Below are positions 36,576 through 45,198 of a stretch of DNA of 64,000 nucleotides, piece by piece. A model generated the notes under the pieces. The model made no database searches, was not told where the DNA came from, and saw only the letters and a list, made by a program, of their open reading frames with translations. The stretch lies in contig JAGSHN010000004.1 of the NCBI GenBank assembly GCA_029855935.1, positions 118,022-182,021 of the forward strand. Reading direction: 5' to 3'. Within the stretch, counting starts at the first letter, position 1. Each line of letters begins with the position of its first letter. Both the position numbers and the translations under genes were made by a program. The DNA comes from Candidatus Thorarchaeota archaeon. GTDB lineage: Archaea > Asgardarchaeota > Thorarchaeia > Thorarchaeales > Thorarchaeaceae.

Positions 36576-36957
36576 ATTCACATTCTCAAATAAGTGTGAG
36601 TATGTGAATGAGCCATATGTCCATAACGCCCGGATAATCCCAAAGATGACCCTCATCCCGGAGCCTCAGTCAGCAATCGGGAATAAACACGTCTAAACTC
36701 TCTATGTCGGACCTCGCTGGCGGATATCGCCGATTAGTAGCCGTAGAGGGCATACTCCAAGTTATAGTGAATTCACACTCCAGATATGGCTGTGAATAGC
36801 TCACGACCAGGTTAGATGTCTTGTTTCTCTGTTCCAGTGGAAACGAAGGGGTGGCCCTATTCACGCCACACTGGGTTCTTCATCACGTCCTATCTGCGAT
36901 TCTGCGTTCTATGAAGACTATTTTGTGTAGGATATTCACACAAACCGCGCCATTCAC
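36576..36957. repeat. Cluster of eight ATTCAC/GTGAAT hexamers around an ORB
   Basis: The hexamer ATTCAC or its complement GTGAAT occurs at 36576, 36604, 36767 and 36771 (together the palindrome GTGAATTCAC), 36792, 36859, 36934 and 36952. By chance about 0.2 copies are expected in this span. The first two form a 12-bp inverted repeat with one mismatch (ATTCACATTCTC 36576-36587, GAGTATGTGAAT 36598-36609). The ORB-like element at 36831 lies within the cluster. The stretch 36540-36953 has no gene that I can support. Confidence 0.7.
36831..36852 (+). other. ORB-like origin recognition box
   Basis: Reads GTTCCAGTGGAAACGAAG followed by GGGT, matching the general archaeal ORB layout: a TTCCA-n-TGGAAA core and a downstream G-string. 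Orc1/Cdc6 proteins bind such boxes. It is the closest match to the consensus in the window and sits in a 400-bp gene-free stretch with iteron-like ATTCAC repeats. Confidence 0.55.
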
Positions 36958-37976
36958 AACGTCGCATTGCGAATTGTGTGAGGGAGCATATAGTCTGAGG
37001 GACTATTGCCCATTACCACCCATAGCTCCTCGCTTTCAGTGCGGGTATCGTATACTCTCTCAAGTGTACCTCTGACCTGTACCACTTCTCCTTCCACGGC
37101 ATGTTCACAAAATCGTCCCCTATAGCTTACAAGCCGTGAAACTGGTGGGCCCGAAACAGTGGTGACTCTGTACTCGCATGGGGTGAAAAGGGCGTTACTC
37201 GCGTCATCGATGATGCATTGGACTATTACCGTACAGACGGGGGTGTAGATGAGGTCACCAAATGACGATCCCACGTCGCTTGTGTGCATCACAGCTCTGA
37301 TGTAGACCTCAGTATTTCCGAAGTGCCCCTGAAACTTCTTTCTTTCCTCGATGGGAACAAGTTTCTCCCTAAGAAACTGTGGGAGGCGGCTCCAACGAAA
37401 TCTCACGTGCTCTCTGAGTTGCTGACCGCTGTAGGGCCGCAGAACGTTCCCCGCTGACGTGTCTGCCAAGAAGTTGTGAAGTTCTACGGCAGACCGACGC
37501 CCGTATACAACAATGTCGATGTCGGACTGGTCCGTGCTTAGACCTGTAAGCAGAGAACCAGTTATCCCAAGGTCGTCCCAATCGAGATTGGTTGACTCAA
37601 CGATGAGTTGGCACAAGCGCACTGCGTTTCGGAGAATGGCACTTGACGGACCCTTAAGCCGTGCCAGGTTCAGGCATCTGACAGGATCAAGAATCCGCTT
37701 GACATCTTGGACCCTTACTGACTGCAGGACACGATGGTGAACGGGGCTGTACCACAAATATGAACGGCAGTACGTTTCGAGGAAGTGTATCTTTTGGGCC
37801 AAGTCTGCTATCTTTGTGTAGTGTTGCCCTGTCGATGATACTCGCGAACCCGAATCTCTTGGAATGTAGCGCAGATATGCGATGATTCGGCTTGGCGGAT
37901 GTCTGATCCCTTTGACCTCAAACACAAGGTCGTCATTCGTCCAGACGAACTGCCCTTCCAAATACAACTGAAACAC
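36954..37976 (-). CDS. Predicted nucleotidyltransferase (polymerase-beta fold)
   Basis: A 340-aa protein. Residues ~1-40 (FEVKGIRHPPSRIIAYLRYIP) are typical of an archaeal family of predicted nucleotidyltransferases. The catalytic motif is at about residue 140: GSLLTGLSTDQSDIDIVVYG, the GS...DxD signature of pol-beta-type enzymes. The C-terminal third is beta-rich and may bind RNA or DNA. The substrate is unknown. Its stop lies at the edge of the ATTCAC/ORB region. Confidence 0.78.
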   Translation of the reverse strand: MFQLYLEGQFVWTNDDLVFEVKGIRHPPSRIIAYLRYIPRDSGSRVSSTGQHYTKIADLAQKIHFLETYCRSYLWYSPVHHRVLQSVRVQDVKRILDPVRCLNLARLKGPSSAILRNAVRLCQLIVESTNLDWDDLGITGSLLTGLSTDQSDIDIVVYGRRSAVELHNFLADTSAGNVLRPYSGQQLREHVRFRWSRLPQFLREKLVPIEERKKFQGHFGNTEVYIRAVMHTSDVGSSFGDLIYTPVCTVIVQCIIDDASNALFTPCEYRVTTVSGPPVSRLVSYRGRFCEHAVEGEVVQVRGTLERVYDTRTESEELWVVMGNSPSDYMLPHTIRNATL

Positions 37977-38303
37977 AATCCAGAGCGTGTACCGAATGAA
38001 TGTATAGATTATTGTCTTTGGACGCCCGTGCGTTGTTGAGCTCCGTAGAGTTCTTCATAGGTACTTGGGCCGCTACTGCACTATGTAAACCAGATGCGAC
38101 TATTCTCACGGGCTATCTCATAATCACGCATAGCGGCTTCCTCAAATGATGCTGTACTCCGGGAAACACGATCCGGCTTTCTCTGCGATCGGCTAGTCCA
38201 GAGTCACTAGGGCCGTGAGCCCCCCAAATGTGCTCTCAGGACGGTGCGAAGTGAGCTCGATCCGCCCATAGAGTAAAATAGTCTCGACGTCACGACGCTC
38301 CCG
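37977..38303. other. Gene-free 327-bp stretch with one promoter
   Basis: No frame or RNA fold that I can support. At the right end TAAAATA (38274-38280) is a TATA box 27 bp before ATG 38304, indicating a leaderless transcript for the desulfurase-like gene. GTATAGATTATTG near 38005 may serve the leftward nucleotidyltransferase gene. Confidence 0.5.
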
Positions 38304-39530
38304 ATGTCGTTGATCGACCCGAGTGTCCGGAGTGACTTTACAATCCTGAGAAGCAGTCCTGAGCTAGTCTTTCTCGATTCAGTTAGTACTACTTTAGTCC
38401 CCTCAGTGGTTTCACAGGCGACGCACATTTTTCTCGAGGAAATAGTGGTTTCGTCCAGGAGGGGTGCCTACTCGCTTGCGGTACGCGGGAACGAGGTTGT
38501 CGAGGCAACAAGGAAGGAGATGGCTGAGCATATACGTTGTAGTCCTAGGGAGATCTCGTTTCAGTCAACCATCAGTCAAGCACTGCTTTCAATACTGTTT
38601 GGTGATGGGTGGCAACGAGGAAGGGACGCCGAAATAGTCATAGTGGAAAACGTTCCCAATGATGTGTTGGGTCCTGTATTAGCCGTATCACAGTCCCGTG
38701 GTATTCCCGTTAGGAGCATTCCATTCCATGGTGACTACACTGACGTGGTTGACAGGCTTCAGTCTGTTGTGGGTAATCGGACGTCGATGGTGATTGCAAG
38801 TATTGTTCCCATGGGCTTTGGTGTGCTGGCTCCGACTCAGGACATTGCTAGGATTGTCCATGAGCATAATTCACTGTTCCTAGCGGAGGCTGTCGGCGAT
38901 ATTGGACTCTCGGTGTTCAGTAGTACGAGTGAAGGGAGCAAACCGGATATCGTATTGACCTCTGCGAACACTGTATTCTTTGCGCCTCCGGGCCTAGTTG
39001 TGCAGTGGAGTAACGCTCGGACAACTGGAAACCTAAGACCAGCATTGATCGGCAGTTCCTCCATAGCTGATATTGAGGGCAGATCTATCAACCTTGCGAA
39101 CCAGCCAGATCGTTTCGAAACGGGTATACTTAACGTGCCTGCGATAGCGGGACTCCGAGAAGGAGTTCGGTATGCGGAACGATTCGGCAGGGAGAGGATT
39201 CACCAACACATCATCAAGCTCGCATCCGAGATTGAGCGGGGGCTCCGCGAGATTGATAGTGTGCGAGTATATGGGCCAGGAGGACAGGAGCGAACCTTGG
39301 TTGGATTTAATCTAGATGATCGTTTTGGGGTTGGCTGTCATGATGTCGCGCTCTTCCTAGAACAGGCAGGGATAGCGGTACGTAGTGGACTTCTGTGTGC
39401 GCACTCGCTGATACGTGCTCTTGCCCGAGACGGGGTAGTACAGGTGTCGCCGCATGTCTATAATTCAAGAGAGGATATTTCGAGATTCCTTGAAGTCGTG
39501 GCGGAGATAGGTTCAGCGCTCGCTGTGTGA
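38304..39530 (+). CDS. Cysteine-desulfurase-like (SufS family) protein lacking the PLP lysine
   Basis: A 408-aa class V aminotransferase fold, full length for the SufS/CsdA family. The opening ELVFLDSVSTTLVP and late VRSGLLCAH (matching the RxGHxCA active-site cysteine loop) are recognisable. However, the segment that carries the PLP-binding lysine (consensus GHKxxGPxG) reads SANTVFFAPPG, so lysine is replaced by threonine. The cofactor-stacking region D-x-AQ...GH reads EAVGDIG. Classical PLP catalysis is therefore not expected; it may be a pseudoenzyme or scaffold. The next gene overlaps its stop by 4 nt. Confidence 0.8.
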   Translation: MSLIDPSVRSDFTILRSSPELVFLDSVSTTLVPSVVSQATHIFLEEIVVSSRRGAYSLAVRGNEVVEATRKEMAEHIRCSPREISFQSTISQALLSILFGDGWQRGRDAEIVIVENVPNDVLGPVLAVSQSRGIPVRSIPFHGDYTDVVDRLQSVVGNRTSMVIASIVPMGFGVLAPTQDIARIVHEHNSLFLAEAVGDIGLSVFSSTSEGSKPDIVLTSANTVFFAPPGLVVQWSNARTTGNLRPALIGSSSIADIEGRSINLANQPDRFETGILNVPAIAGLREGVRYAERFGRERIHQHIIKLASEIERGLREIDSVRVYGPGGQERTLVGFNLDDRFGVGCHDVALFLEQAGIAVRSGLLCAHSLIRALARDGVVQVSPHVYNSREDISRFLEVVAEIGSALAV

Positions 39531-39895
39531 TCCGTCGTTGTAATACCATAATTGAAGAGTTCAGAACAGGTGTTCTATCGCTTGAGGACCTATCGGTGTA
39601 TATTCTGTATGTATACGATTGCATCTCTACGGGAGCAAAGAATGCTAGACGTATATCGTTCACTAAGAGGCTCTTTGGGTATACCTACAGATGGCGTACT
39701 CGAGGCGGTTGGAAGACAAAACGCAAAGACGGGTTGTTGGATCTCTGTCCTGGTGCTAGACGAATCACCGATTCTGCGATCCTAGTCCCTGAAGAATGCC
39801 AATCAACATTCGACACACTCTTCACACAGTATCGTGATATTCTCAAAGTTTCCAGCTTTGCAGTTATGGAGATTATCTCAGAACACGTGTTCTAG
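39527..39895 (+). CDS. Uncharacterised small basic protein coupled to the desulfurase-like gene
   Basis: A 122-aa protein with no recognised family. Its GTG start overlaps the preceding stop (GTGA), so it is probably translated with the PLP-less desulfurase-like protein. It is rich in Arg/Lys in the middle (RRISFTKRLFGYTYRWRTRG), with three cysteines spread along its length. The final codons include one copy of the 14-bp palindrome AGAACACGTGTTCT (39880-39893), so the gene end doubles as a possible protein-binding site next to the ORB-like elements. Confidence 0.6.
   Translation: MIRRCNTIIEEFRTGVLSLEDLSVYILYVYDCISTGAKNARRISFTKRLFGYTYRWRTRGGWKTKRKDGLLDLCPGARRITDSAILVPEECQSTFDTLFTQYRDILKVSSFAVMEIISEHVF
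39880..39893. repeat. 14-bp palindrome, copy 1
   Basis: AGAACACGTGTTCT, a perfect palindrome ending in the last codons of the 122-aa gene. An identical copy lies 195 bp to the right; the two bracket both ORB-like elements and an AT-rich stretch. Confidence 0.9.
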
Positions 39896-39904
39896 AGCCT
39901 GTGG

Positions 39905-39926
39905 ACCCCCTTATTTCGTGTGGAAA
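39905..39926 (-). other. ORB-like element, inverted
   Basis: On the reverse strand: TTTCCACACGAAATAAG followed by GGGGT. It agrees with the 36831 element at 16 of 22 positions, including TTCCA, the GAAA core and the final G-string. Its G-string points left, away from the AT-rich interval. Confidence 0.42.
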
Positions 39927-39949
39927 CGATGGATCCTCTCGAGTCTGAA

Positions 39950-40030
39950 AGATGACCAAAAATATAAATAGCTGATTCTGCAGCTGATAATCATCTACAT
40001 TTCATTCACGACTTAGAAGTCACTGAAAGA
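39950..40030. other. AT-rich interval between inverted ORB-like elements (possible DNA unwinding element)
   Basis: About 80 bp including AAAAATATAAATAG (39958-39971), one ATTCAC (40004) and TTTTGATT beyond it. Flanking ORBs of opposite orientation around AT-rich DNA is the architecture of several archaeal origins. AATATAAATA could equally be a TATA box for iorA, with a long leader. Confidence 0.4.
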
Positions 40031-40044
40031 AACTACATTTTGAT

Positions 40045-40066
40045 TCTCCACTGGAAGTAGAGGGGA
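40045..40066 (+). other. ORB-like element
   Basis: TCTCCACTGGAAGTAGAG followed by GGGA; it has the same spacing as the 36831 element (TCCA-1-TGGAA-4-AGGGG), agreeing at 14 of 22 positions. Its G-string points right, opposite to the 39905 element. Confidence 0.4.
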
Positions 40067-40074
40067 GTTGGGGT

Positions 40075-40088
40075 AGAACACGTGTTCT
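40075..40088. repeat. 14-bp palindrome, copy 2
   Basis: AGAACACGTGTTCT again, extended here to the 16-bp palindrome TAGAACACGTGTTCTA (40074-40089). It lies 72 bp upstream of the iorA start. Confidence 0.9.
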
Positions 40089-40159
40089 AACTCCATCCGA
40101 CCGCAAGCTTGATAGACTCGTTGTAGCGCGTCGGGAGTGAACGAAGCGGAGGTCGTTGT

Positions 40160-42055
40160 TTGGCAAAGCTAGAGGATCTCCTGGATACGACGATTGGAAG
40201 ACGAGTATTGCTCTTGGCTAACGAGGCCATCGCTCGGGGAGTACTGGAAGCTGGTGTCCGCTTAGTTGCTCTGTATCCTGGGACACCGAGTAGCGAGATT
40301 GGAAACAGTCTGTTCAAGATGGCTCCACATATTCCCAATTTCTATTTTGAATTCAGTACAAACGAGAAGGTCGCTCTTGAGGTGGCCGGTGCTGCTGCAA
40401 TTGCTGGCGTCCGTGCGATGATGGTCTGCAAGGGTCCCGGCCTCAACGTCGCGGCTGATCCTTTCTTTTCGCTTGCATACGTCGGAGTGCGGGCTGGGCT
40501 GGTCATAGTCGTTGCTGACGACCCCGGGATGTGGAGCTCACAGAATGAGAACGACTCGAGATACTACGCTCTGATGGGAAACATGCCTATGGTAGAGCCA
40601 GCCGATCCCGCTGAGGCCAAGTCCCTATTATTGGCAGCATACGATCTGTCGGAGGAGCTCGAGCTTCCTGTTTTATTCAGAACCACAACACGAGTGAACC
40701 ACTCGCGGGCAGGTGTTGAGCTCGGCCCCATCCGTGACCGTCCCGACAAAGTGGAATTTGTCAAAGAACCGTTCCGTTTTGTTCCCGTTCCGGCAGTCGC
40801 TAGGACACGGCATCCATGGTTACTGAAACAAATGGAACAGGCCCGTGAAATCTCTGAGTCCTCTTCCCTGAACTTCTGTATCGGCCGTGAAGAATGCGAA
40901 GTTGGTATCATCACGTCGGGGGTTTCCTATAACTACGTCCTCGAGGCCATTCAAGAGCTCGACCTCGAGGCAGAGGTCTTCAAGATAGGCATCACCAATC
41001 CGTTGCCACGTGACAGTATCGTCGATTTTCTGAGGCGTCACAAGAGGATCATTGTTGTAGAGGAGCTTGAACCCTATCTGGAGCGACAGGTGAGGGCCTT
41101 TGCTCAACATCAGGATGTTGCTGTGAATATCTATGGAAAGGAGGACGGATTGTTCCCACGTGTCTACGAATACAGCACCCAGACCGTAGTTGATGCATTG
41201 ACCAAGATCTTGGGTAGGCCAGCGCCGATTGATCTGACCTCGATACAAGAAAAGGAAAAGCGATTGCCCGACCTCCCTCCGCGTCCGCCACTACTTTGTC
41301 CTGGCTGCCCTCACAGGGCGACATATTACGCAATCCGCGTTGTAACTCGCGGAAAGGCTGTATACCCCTCTGATATTGGATGCTACACATTGAGTATCGC
41401 ACCGCCATTGGAAACAGCCGATATTCTGTTTGACATGGGCTCGTCTGTTACGACTGCCTGCGGAATTGCACAAGTGACCGGTCAAGATGTCGTGGCGACA
41501 ATCGGGGACTCGACGTTTTTTGCGTCTGGGCTTCCAGGCCTTGTGAACGCTGTCTACAACCAGCATCCAATCGCTCTTGTTGTACTGGACAATCGCACGA
41601 CTGCAATGACCGGGCACCAGCCACATCCTGGTACTGGAGTTACGGGGATGCACCAGAAGGTAAATCCTATTGATATCGAAAAGGTCTGTCGTGGTCTGGG
41701 TGTGGAGTGGGTGCGAACCGTTCGTCCTTTTGAGTCACTAGCAAAACTTGTGGCGGATGTCCGCGAGATGTTGGAGTGGGTGCGCGAGAACAAAGCACCC
41801 GCAGTACTTGTTTCGCGTGAGCCCTGCGCATTGCTAACTGCTGCAGAGCGCAGACGTAGTGGGGAATCACCGCCTCCATATTACGTTGATCCTGAAGTCT
41901 GCACTGCCTGCGGCCGTTGCCTGAATCGTTTCGCCTGCCCAGCGATGTATCTTGATACCGAAACTGGCAAGGCCGTGATTGACGAAACGCTATGCAATTT
42001 TTGTGGCGTGTGCGTATCGGTGTGTCCGCACGGTGCAATTAAGAGGAGAGAGTAG
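40160..42055 (+). CDS. iorA: Indolepyruvate:ferredoxin oxidoreductase alpha subunit
   Basis: A 631-aa catalytic subunit. It has the N-terminal pyrimidine-binding region (LYPGTPSSEIGN, FEFSTNEKVALEVAGAAA), a TPP-binding region with GDSTFFASGLPGLVNAVYN, and a C-terminal ferredoxin domain with two Cys clusters (CTACGRC...C and CNFCGVC...C). It oxidises aryl pyruvates from Trp, Tyr and Phe to aryl-acetyl-CoA with reduction of ferredoxin. The start is TTG 40160 with GGAGGT six bases upstream. IorB follows after 5 nt. Together with the ADP-forming synthetase at 47125 it indicates peptide fermentation. Confidence 0.96.
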   Translation: MAKLEDLLDTTIGRRVLLLANEAIARGVLEAGVRLVALYPGTPSSEIGNSLFKMAPHIPNFYFEFSTNEKVALEVAGAAAIAGVRAMMVCKGPGLNVAADPFFSLAYVGVRAGLVIVVADDPGMWSSQNENDSRYYALMGNMPMVEPADPAEAKSLLLAAYDLSEELELPVLFRTTTRVNHSRAGVELGPIRDRPDKVEFVKEPFRFVPVPAVARTRHPWLLKQMEQAREISESSSLNFCIGREECEVGIITSGVSYNYVLEAIQELDLEAEVFKIGITNPLPRDSIVDFLRRHKRIIVVEELEPYLERQVRAFAQHQDVAVNIYGKEDGLFPRVYEYSTQTVVDALTKILGRPAPIDLTSIQEKEKRLPDLPPRPPLLCPGCPHRATYYAIRVVTRGKAVYPSDIGCYTLSIAPPLETADILFDMGSSVTTACGIAQVTGQDVVATIGDSTFFASGLPGLVNAVYNQHPIALVVLDNRTTAMTGHQPHPGTGVTGMHQKVNPIDIEKVCRGLGVEWVRTVRPFESLAKLVADVREMLEWVRENKAPAVLVSREPCALLTAAERRRSGESPPPYYVDPEVCTACGRCLNRFACPAMYLDTETGKAVIDETLCNFCGVCVSVCPHGAIKRRE

Positions 42056-42060
42056 GTATC

Positions 42061-42681
42061 ATGACTGATACGAGTAATACACGGACTGAGAATATCGTGA
42101 TCTCTGGCGTCGGTGGTCAGGGTGTGCTTACTCTTGCCGAAATCATGGCCCGAACGGCGCTCCAGGAAGGTCGGAACGTGCGTGTCGGTGAGATACATGG
42201 AATGGCACAACGAGGAGGCCACGTCGTGTGTACTGTCCGGATTGGTGCAGAGGCGTACGGACCAATCGTGGATCATGGCACGGCCCAGCTCATCATCGGA
42301 TTCGAGCCCATTGAAACACTGAGAGAGATTCACCTGCTACACCCTGACGGCTTTGTAATATTGAATAGCCATGTCCAGCACCCTGTTGCAGTTTCAATGG
42401 GGAAAGCCGAATATCCTCCGGACGATGTCATTCGGGAATCAATCCGGATGTTTACAACACGGTTTGTCGAGTTTGACGCTCTTGAGCTAGCGAGGCAAGC
42501 AGGTAGTAGCCGCTCGATGAATATGGTAATGTTTGGAGCTTCTGTGGGCACGGGCTTGGTGCCGGTTTCGGCTTCTATTGCCGAGAACGTGGTAGCAGAG
42601 TCTTTTCCCGAGAGATTCCGTGAGGTGAATGTGCGGGCTTTCAGGACCGGATTGAAAACCATTCGCTCTTTGATGCGATGA
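42061..42681 (+). CDS. iorB: Indolepyruvate:ferredoxin oxidoreductase beta subunit
   Basis: A 206-aa gamma-type subunit of the oxidoreductase family. It has the glycine-rich NIVISGVGGQGVLTLAEIMA N-terminus and the EIHGMAQRGGHVVCTVRIG segment typical of IorB. It forms the heterodimer with IorA encoded five bases upstream. A convergent gene, hypF, follows; the 70-bp gap contains a GTAATAC...ATACG motif (42742-42758). Confidence 0.95.
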   Translation: MTDTSNTRTENIVISGVGGQGVLTLAEIMARTALQEGRNVRVGEIHGMAQRGGHVVCTVRIGAEAYGPIVDHGTAQLIIGFEPIETLREIHLLHPDGFVILNSHVQHPVAVSMGKAEYPPDDVIRESIRMFTTRFVEFDALELARQAGSSRSMNMVMFGASVGTGLVPVSASIAENVVAESFPERFREVNVRAFRTGLKTIRSLMR

Positions 42682-42741
42682 GTGTTATGCGAATGTCAAG
42701 CCTTCCCAATGGAGCAATCACACCCGTCTCGGGCATAGTCC

Positions 42742-42758
42742 GTAATACGTGTCATACG
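42742..42758. repeat. GTA(A/T)TAC motif, iorB-hypF boundary
   Basis: GTAATACGTGTCATACG. It is almost identical to the motifs at 46632 (GTATTACGTGTCTTACG) and 47058 (GTAATACTCATCATACG). It lies between two convergent gene ends. Confidence 0.6.
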
Positions 42759-45121
42759 CGCCCTGTGTGTTGTCGGCGAGCTGCTGCCGCAACGGCTTGC
42801 CCAAGGGAGATTCCGCCGTCTCCCGGAGGAATACGCCTATGAAGTAGCACTTGAACGTCACCATCTTGGGCAGTTTCGAACACGGCACGGGCAATGATCC
42901 TGTTTATTGCAGCACCCCCTGAGAGTCCCAGATAGGCTATGCCCTCATCAAGTGCTGCTTCCATGGCTATTGTCGTGAGCGCCTTGCCTAGGGCATACTG
43001 GGCCCCGAAGGCAAGGTGGGACTTGTTTACGCCTTCGTGCAAGAAACGTATTACATCCAGCAAGAATTCTCGTGTGTTGAGGACGGTACGTCCGTCCAGG
43101 GTCTTCTCGTATTGAGTGGGGATTGAAACTTCGTTGTCGACTGCTATGCTCTCCAACCGCATCGGACATTCTCCCTCATAGCTATTCTCTGAGCATACAC
43201 CCATTACAAATGCCACTGCATCAAGAAGACGTCCGATACTCGATGATTCGATGGTATTGATCCGGCGGCGAATCGATTCCGCCAAGAGGCTAAGTGTTTC
43301 GTCATTTGCCCTGGTATGTGGACCCAGCTTCGCATTTGCAAAGAGGCCCGAGTGCTCTTGGAGAGCGTCCAAACCTAGTATTCCCGCAGCCGCCCTAGCA
43401 GAGTATCTTGCCGAGAGATCCCCTCCCGGTAGGAGGGCGCCTGCGAGACCGCCGACGTTCCTGTACTCGGAAGCATTCCCTACGAGAACTTCCCCGCCCC
43501 AACCAGTCCCATCAGGTGCATAGCCATAGCCGTCGATGGTAATACATGCAATACGTGTATCTACGGGCAGATCGGAATCTGCAAGTAGAGATACAAGGTG
43601 CGCGTGATGGTGCTGAATCCCCACAAGCTCACTTCCGTGTTGGTGCGCTAGGTTTCTTGCAATGTCAGTGCTAAGGAACTCTGGGTGAAGGTCACAGGCC
43701 ACCACGTCAACGTCTTGAATCCCTACGAGCCGCGCGAGATGATAGAGTGCGCCTTCTAGGAATTGAGCGCTCTCTATATTGTCTGTGTTCCCAATATGCT
43801 GAGTGAGATATGCTCTCCGGTTGGTCAATACCGTGGCAGTGGCCTTTCTCTCTGGACCCGTGGCCAAAACCACCGACTTGGAGTCAATTCCGCGAACATC
43901 GATAGGATCAGGAACATATCCTCTCGCTCTTCTAATAAACTGCGGTCGCCCTTCGACGAACTTGACCACAGAGTCATCCACGCGTTGAGCAATTCTCCGG
44001 TTATGGACTAGGAACCCATCTGCAATTCCTTTGAGCCCCATGAGGATCTCTTTGGGTGTGACATACATTGGCAGACCGGAGGGGTTGGCGCTCGTCATGA
44101 CCAGAGCGGGTTCATCCGTTTCATCAAAGAGACATATGTGAATCCCCGAGTAGGGCAGCATGACACCTATTGTATCGAGATATGGCGATATCGCCTGAAG
44201 GGACTCGGTTGGTATTATAGGTATTACGCCTGATACGTCACGCTTGGATACAAGTACAATTGGTTTTTGCCACGCCTCGAGAAGGGAAACCTCCTCCTGG
44301 TGAACAGTTGCCATCTGTTGAAGCGTTGCTATGTCCCTGACCATTATCGCAAACGGTTGAGTCGGACGGTTCTTGCGTATCCGGAGTTCGTGAATCGGGG
44401 TGGCATCACTTGTCTTGGTGACAAGGTGAGTGCCACCGATACCCTGCACGGCGAGAATGGCCCCTCTATCAATTAACTCCGCAGCGGTCCTGATGGGATT
44501 ACTCGTCGACATTGCTTTCCCGTACTTGTTCAGGAGACGGTACCTTGGGCCGCAGCTCGGGCACGCGGTGGTCTGGGCGTGGTGTCTTCTGTTCGACGGA
44601 TCGTTGTATTCGGTTGCACACTCGGAACATAGGGGGAAGTCCACCATCGTAGTATTAGGTCTGTCATAGGGGAGTGCCGTTATTGTTGAGTAACGTGGTC
44701 CACAGGCTGCACATGACGTGAAAGGATACTTGTGCCACCGCGACTCAGGTACTCTTATGTCATCGATGCAGGCGTCGCATATGGATATGTCCGGGGGTAT
44801 CCTTGGGACCGCGGACCGGCTTCGTTTGGCGTCGGACATCCTAATCACGAACTCGGAGAACTTGCCAGTCGGACTGGCCCATCTGACATCCACCGAATCT
44901 ATTTTCGAGATGGAGGGTGGTTTCTGTGAAATTGTTCTTAGCAGCGCGTGAATTCGATCCTCTCTACCTTCCACCACTATTCTGACTCCAGCATCACCTA
45001 GGTTTAGTATATAGCCCCTGAGACCCAATGATGTTGCTGTCCGATAAACGAAGGGTCGGAAACCCACGCCCTGCACTATGCCAGTAATGTGAATCTCTGC
45101 TCGCTTAAGAGGAACGGACAT
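42752..45121 (-). CDS. hypF: [NiFe]-hydrogenase maturation carbamoyltransferase HypF
   Basis: A 789-aa HypF with all domains. The acylphosphatase domain has IVQGVGFRPFVYR; two CxxC-type zinc fingers follow (CDACIDD...CAACGPR and CSECATEY...CPSCGPR); then the YrdC-like domain with KNRPTQPFAIMV; and the C-terminal Kae1-like domain with HHHAHLVSL and a final LSGGAAINR. It makes the thiocarbamate on HypE that becomes the cyanide ligand of the hydrogenase iron. The start is ATG 45121 (MSVPLKRAEIHITG); the open frame to 45205 would include the TATA box. No other hyp or hydrogenase gene is in the window. Confidence 0.95.
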   Translation of the reverse strand: MSVPLKRAEIHITGIVQGVGFRPFVYRTATSLGLRGYILNLGDAGVRIVVEGREDRIHALLRTISQKPPSISKIDSVDVRWASPTGKFSEFVIRMSDAKRSRSAVPRIPPDISICDACIDDIRVPESRWHKYPFTSCAACGPRYSTITALPYDRPNTTMVDFPLCSECATEYNDPSNRRHHAQTTACPSCGPRYRLLNKYGKAMSTSNPIRTAAELIDRGAILAVQGIGGTHLVTKTSDATPIHELRIRKNRPTQPFAIMVRDIATLQQMATVHQEEVSLLEAWQKPIVLVSKRDVSGVIPIIPTESLQAISPYLDTIGVMLPYSGIHICLFDETDEPALVMTSANPSGLPMYVTPKEILMGLKGIADGFLVHNRRIAQRVDDSVVKFVEGRPQFIRRARGYVPDPIDVRGIDSKSVVLATGPERKATATVLTNRRAYLTQHIGNTDNIESAQFLEGALYHLARLVGIQDVDVVACDLHPEFLSTDIARNLAHQHGSELVGIQHHHAHLVSLLADSDLPVDTRIACITIDGYGYAPDGTGWGGEVLVGNASEYRNVGGLAGALLPGGDLSARYSARAAAGILGLDALQEHSGLFANAKLGPHTRANDETLSLLAESIRRRINTIESSSIGRLLDAVAFVMGVCSENSYEGECPMRLESIAVDNEVSIPTQYEKTLDGRTVLNTREFLLDVIRFLHEGVNKSHLAFGAQYALGKALTTIAMEAALDEGIAYLGLSGGAAINRIIARAVFETAQDGDVQVLLHRRIPPGDGGISLGQAVAAAARRQHTGRV

Positions 45122-45198
45122 CGCAATACCAGCCGTTCCTTGACGTGATATTAATGCACTGAACTGGCAAAGTTGGTATGTGCTCTCTGTGATGGTTT

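Noticed and set aside
37977..38303. C/D-box guide RNA in the long gap
   Set aside because: AATGATG near 38145 resembles a C box but no matching D box at suitable distance was found.
41049..41653. Long minus-strand frames inside iorA
   Set aside because: They are antisense to an intact, well-conserved gene and lack starts, ribosome sites or domains.
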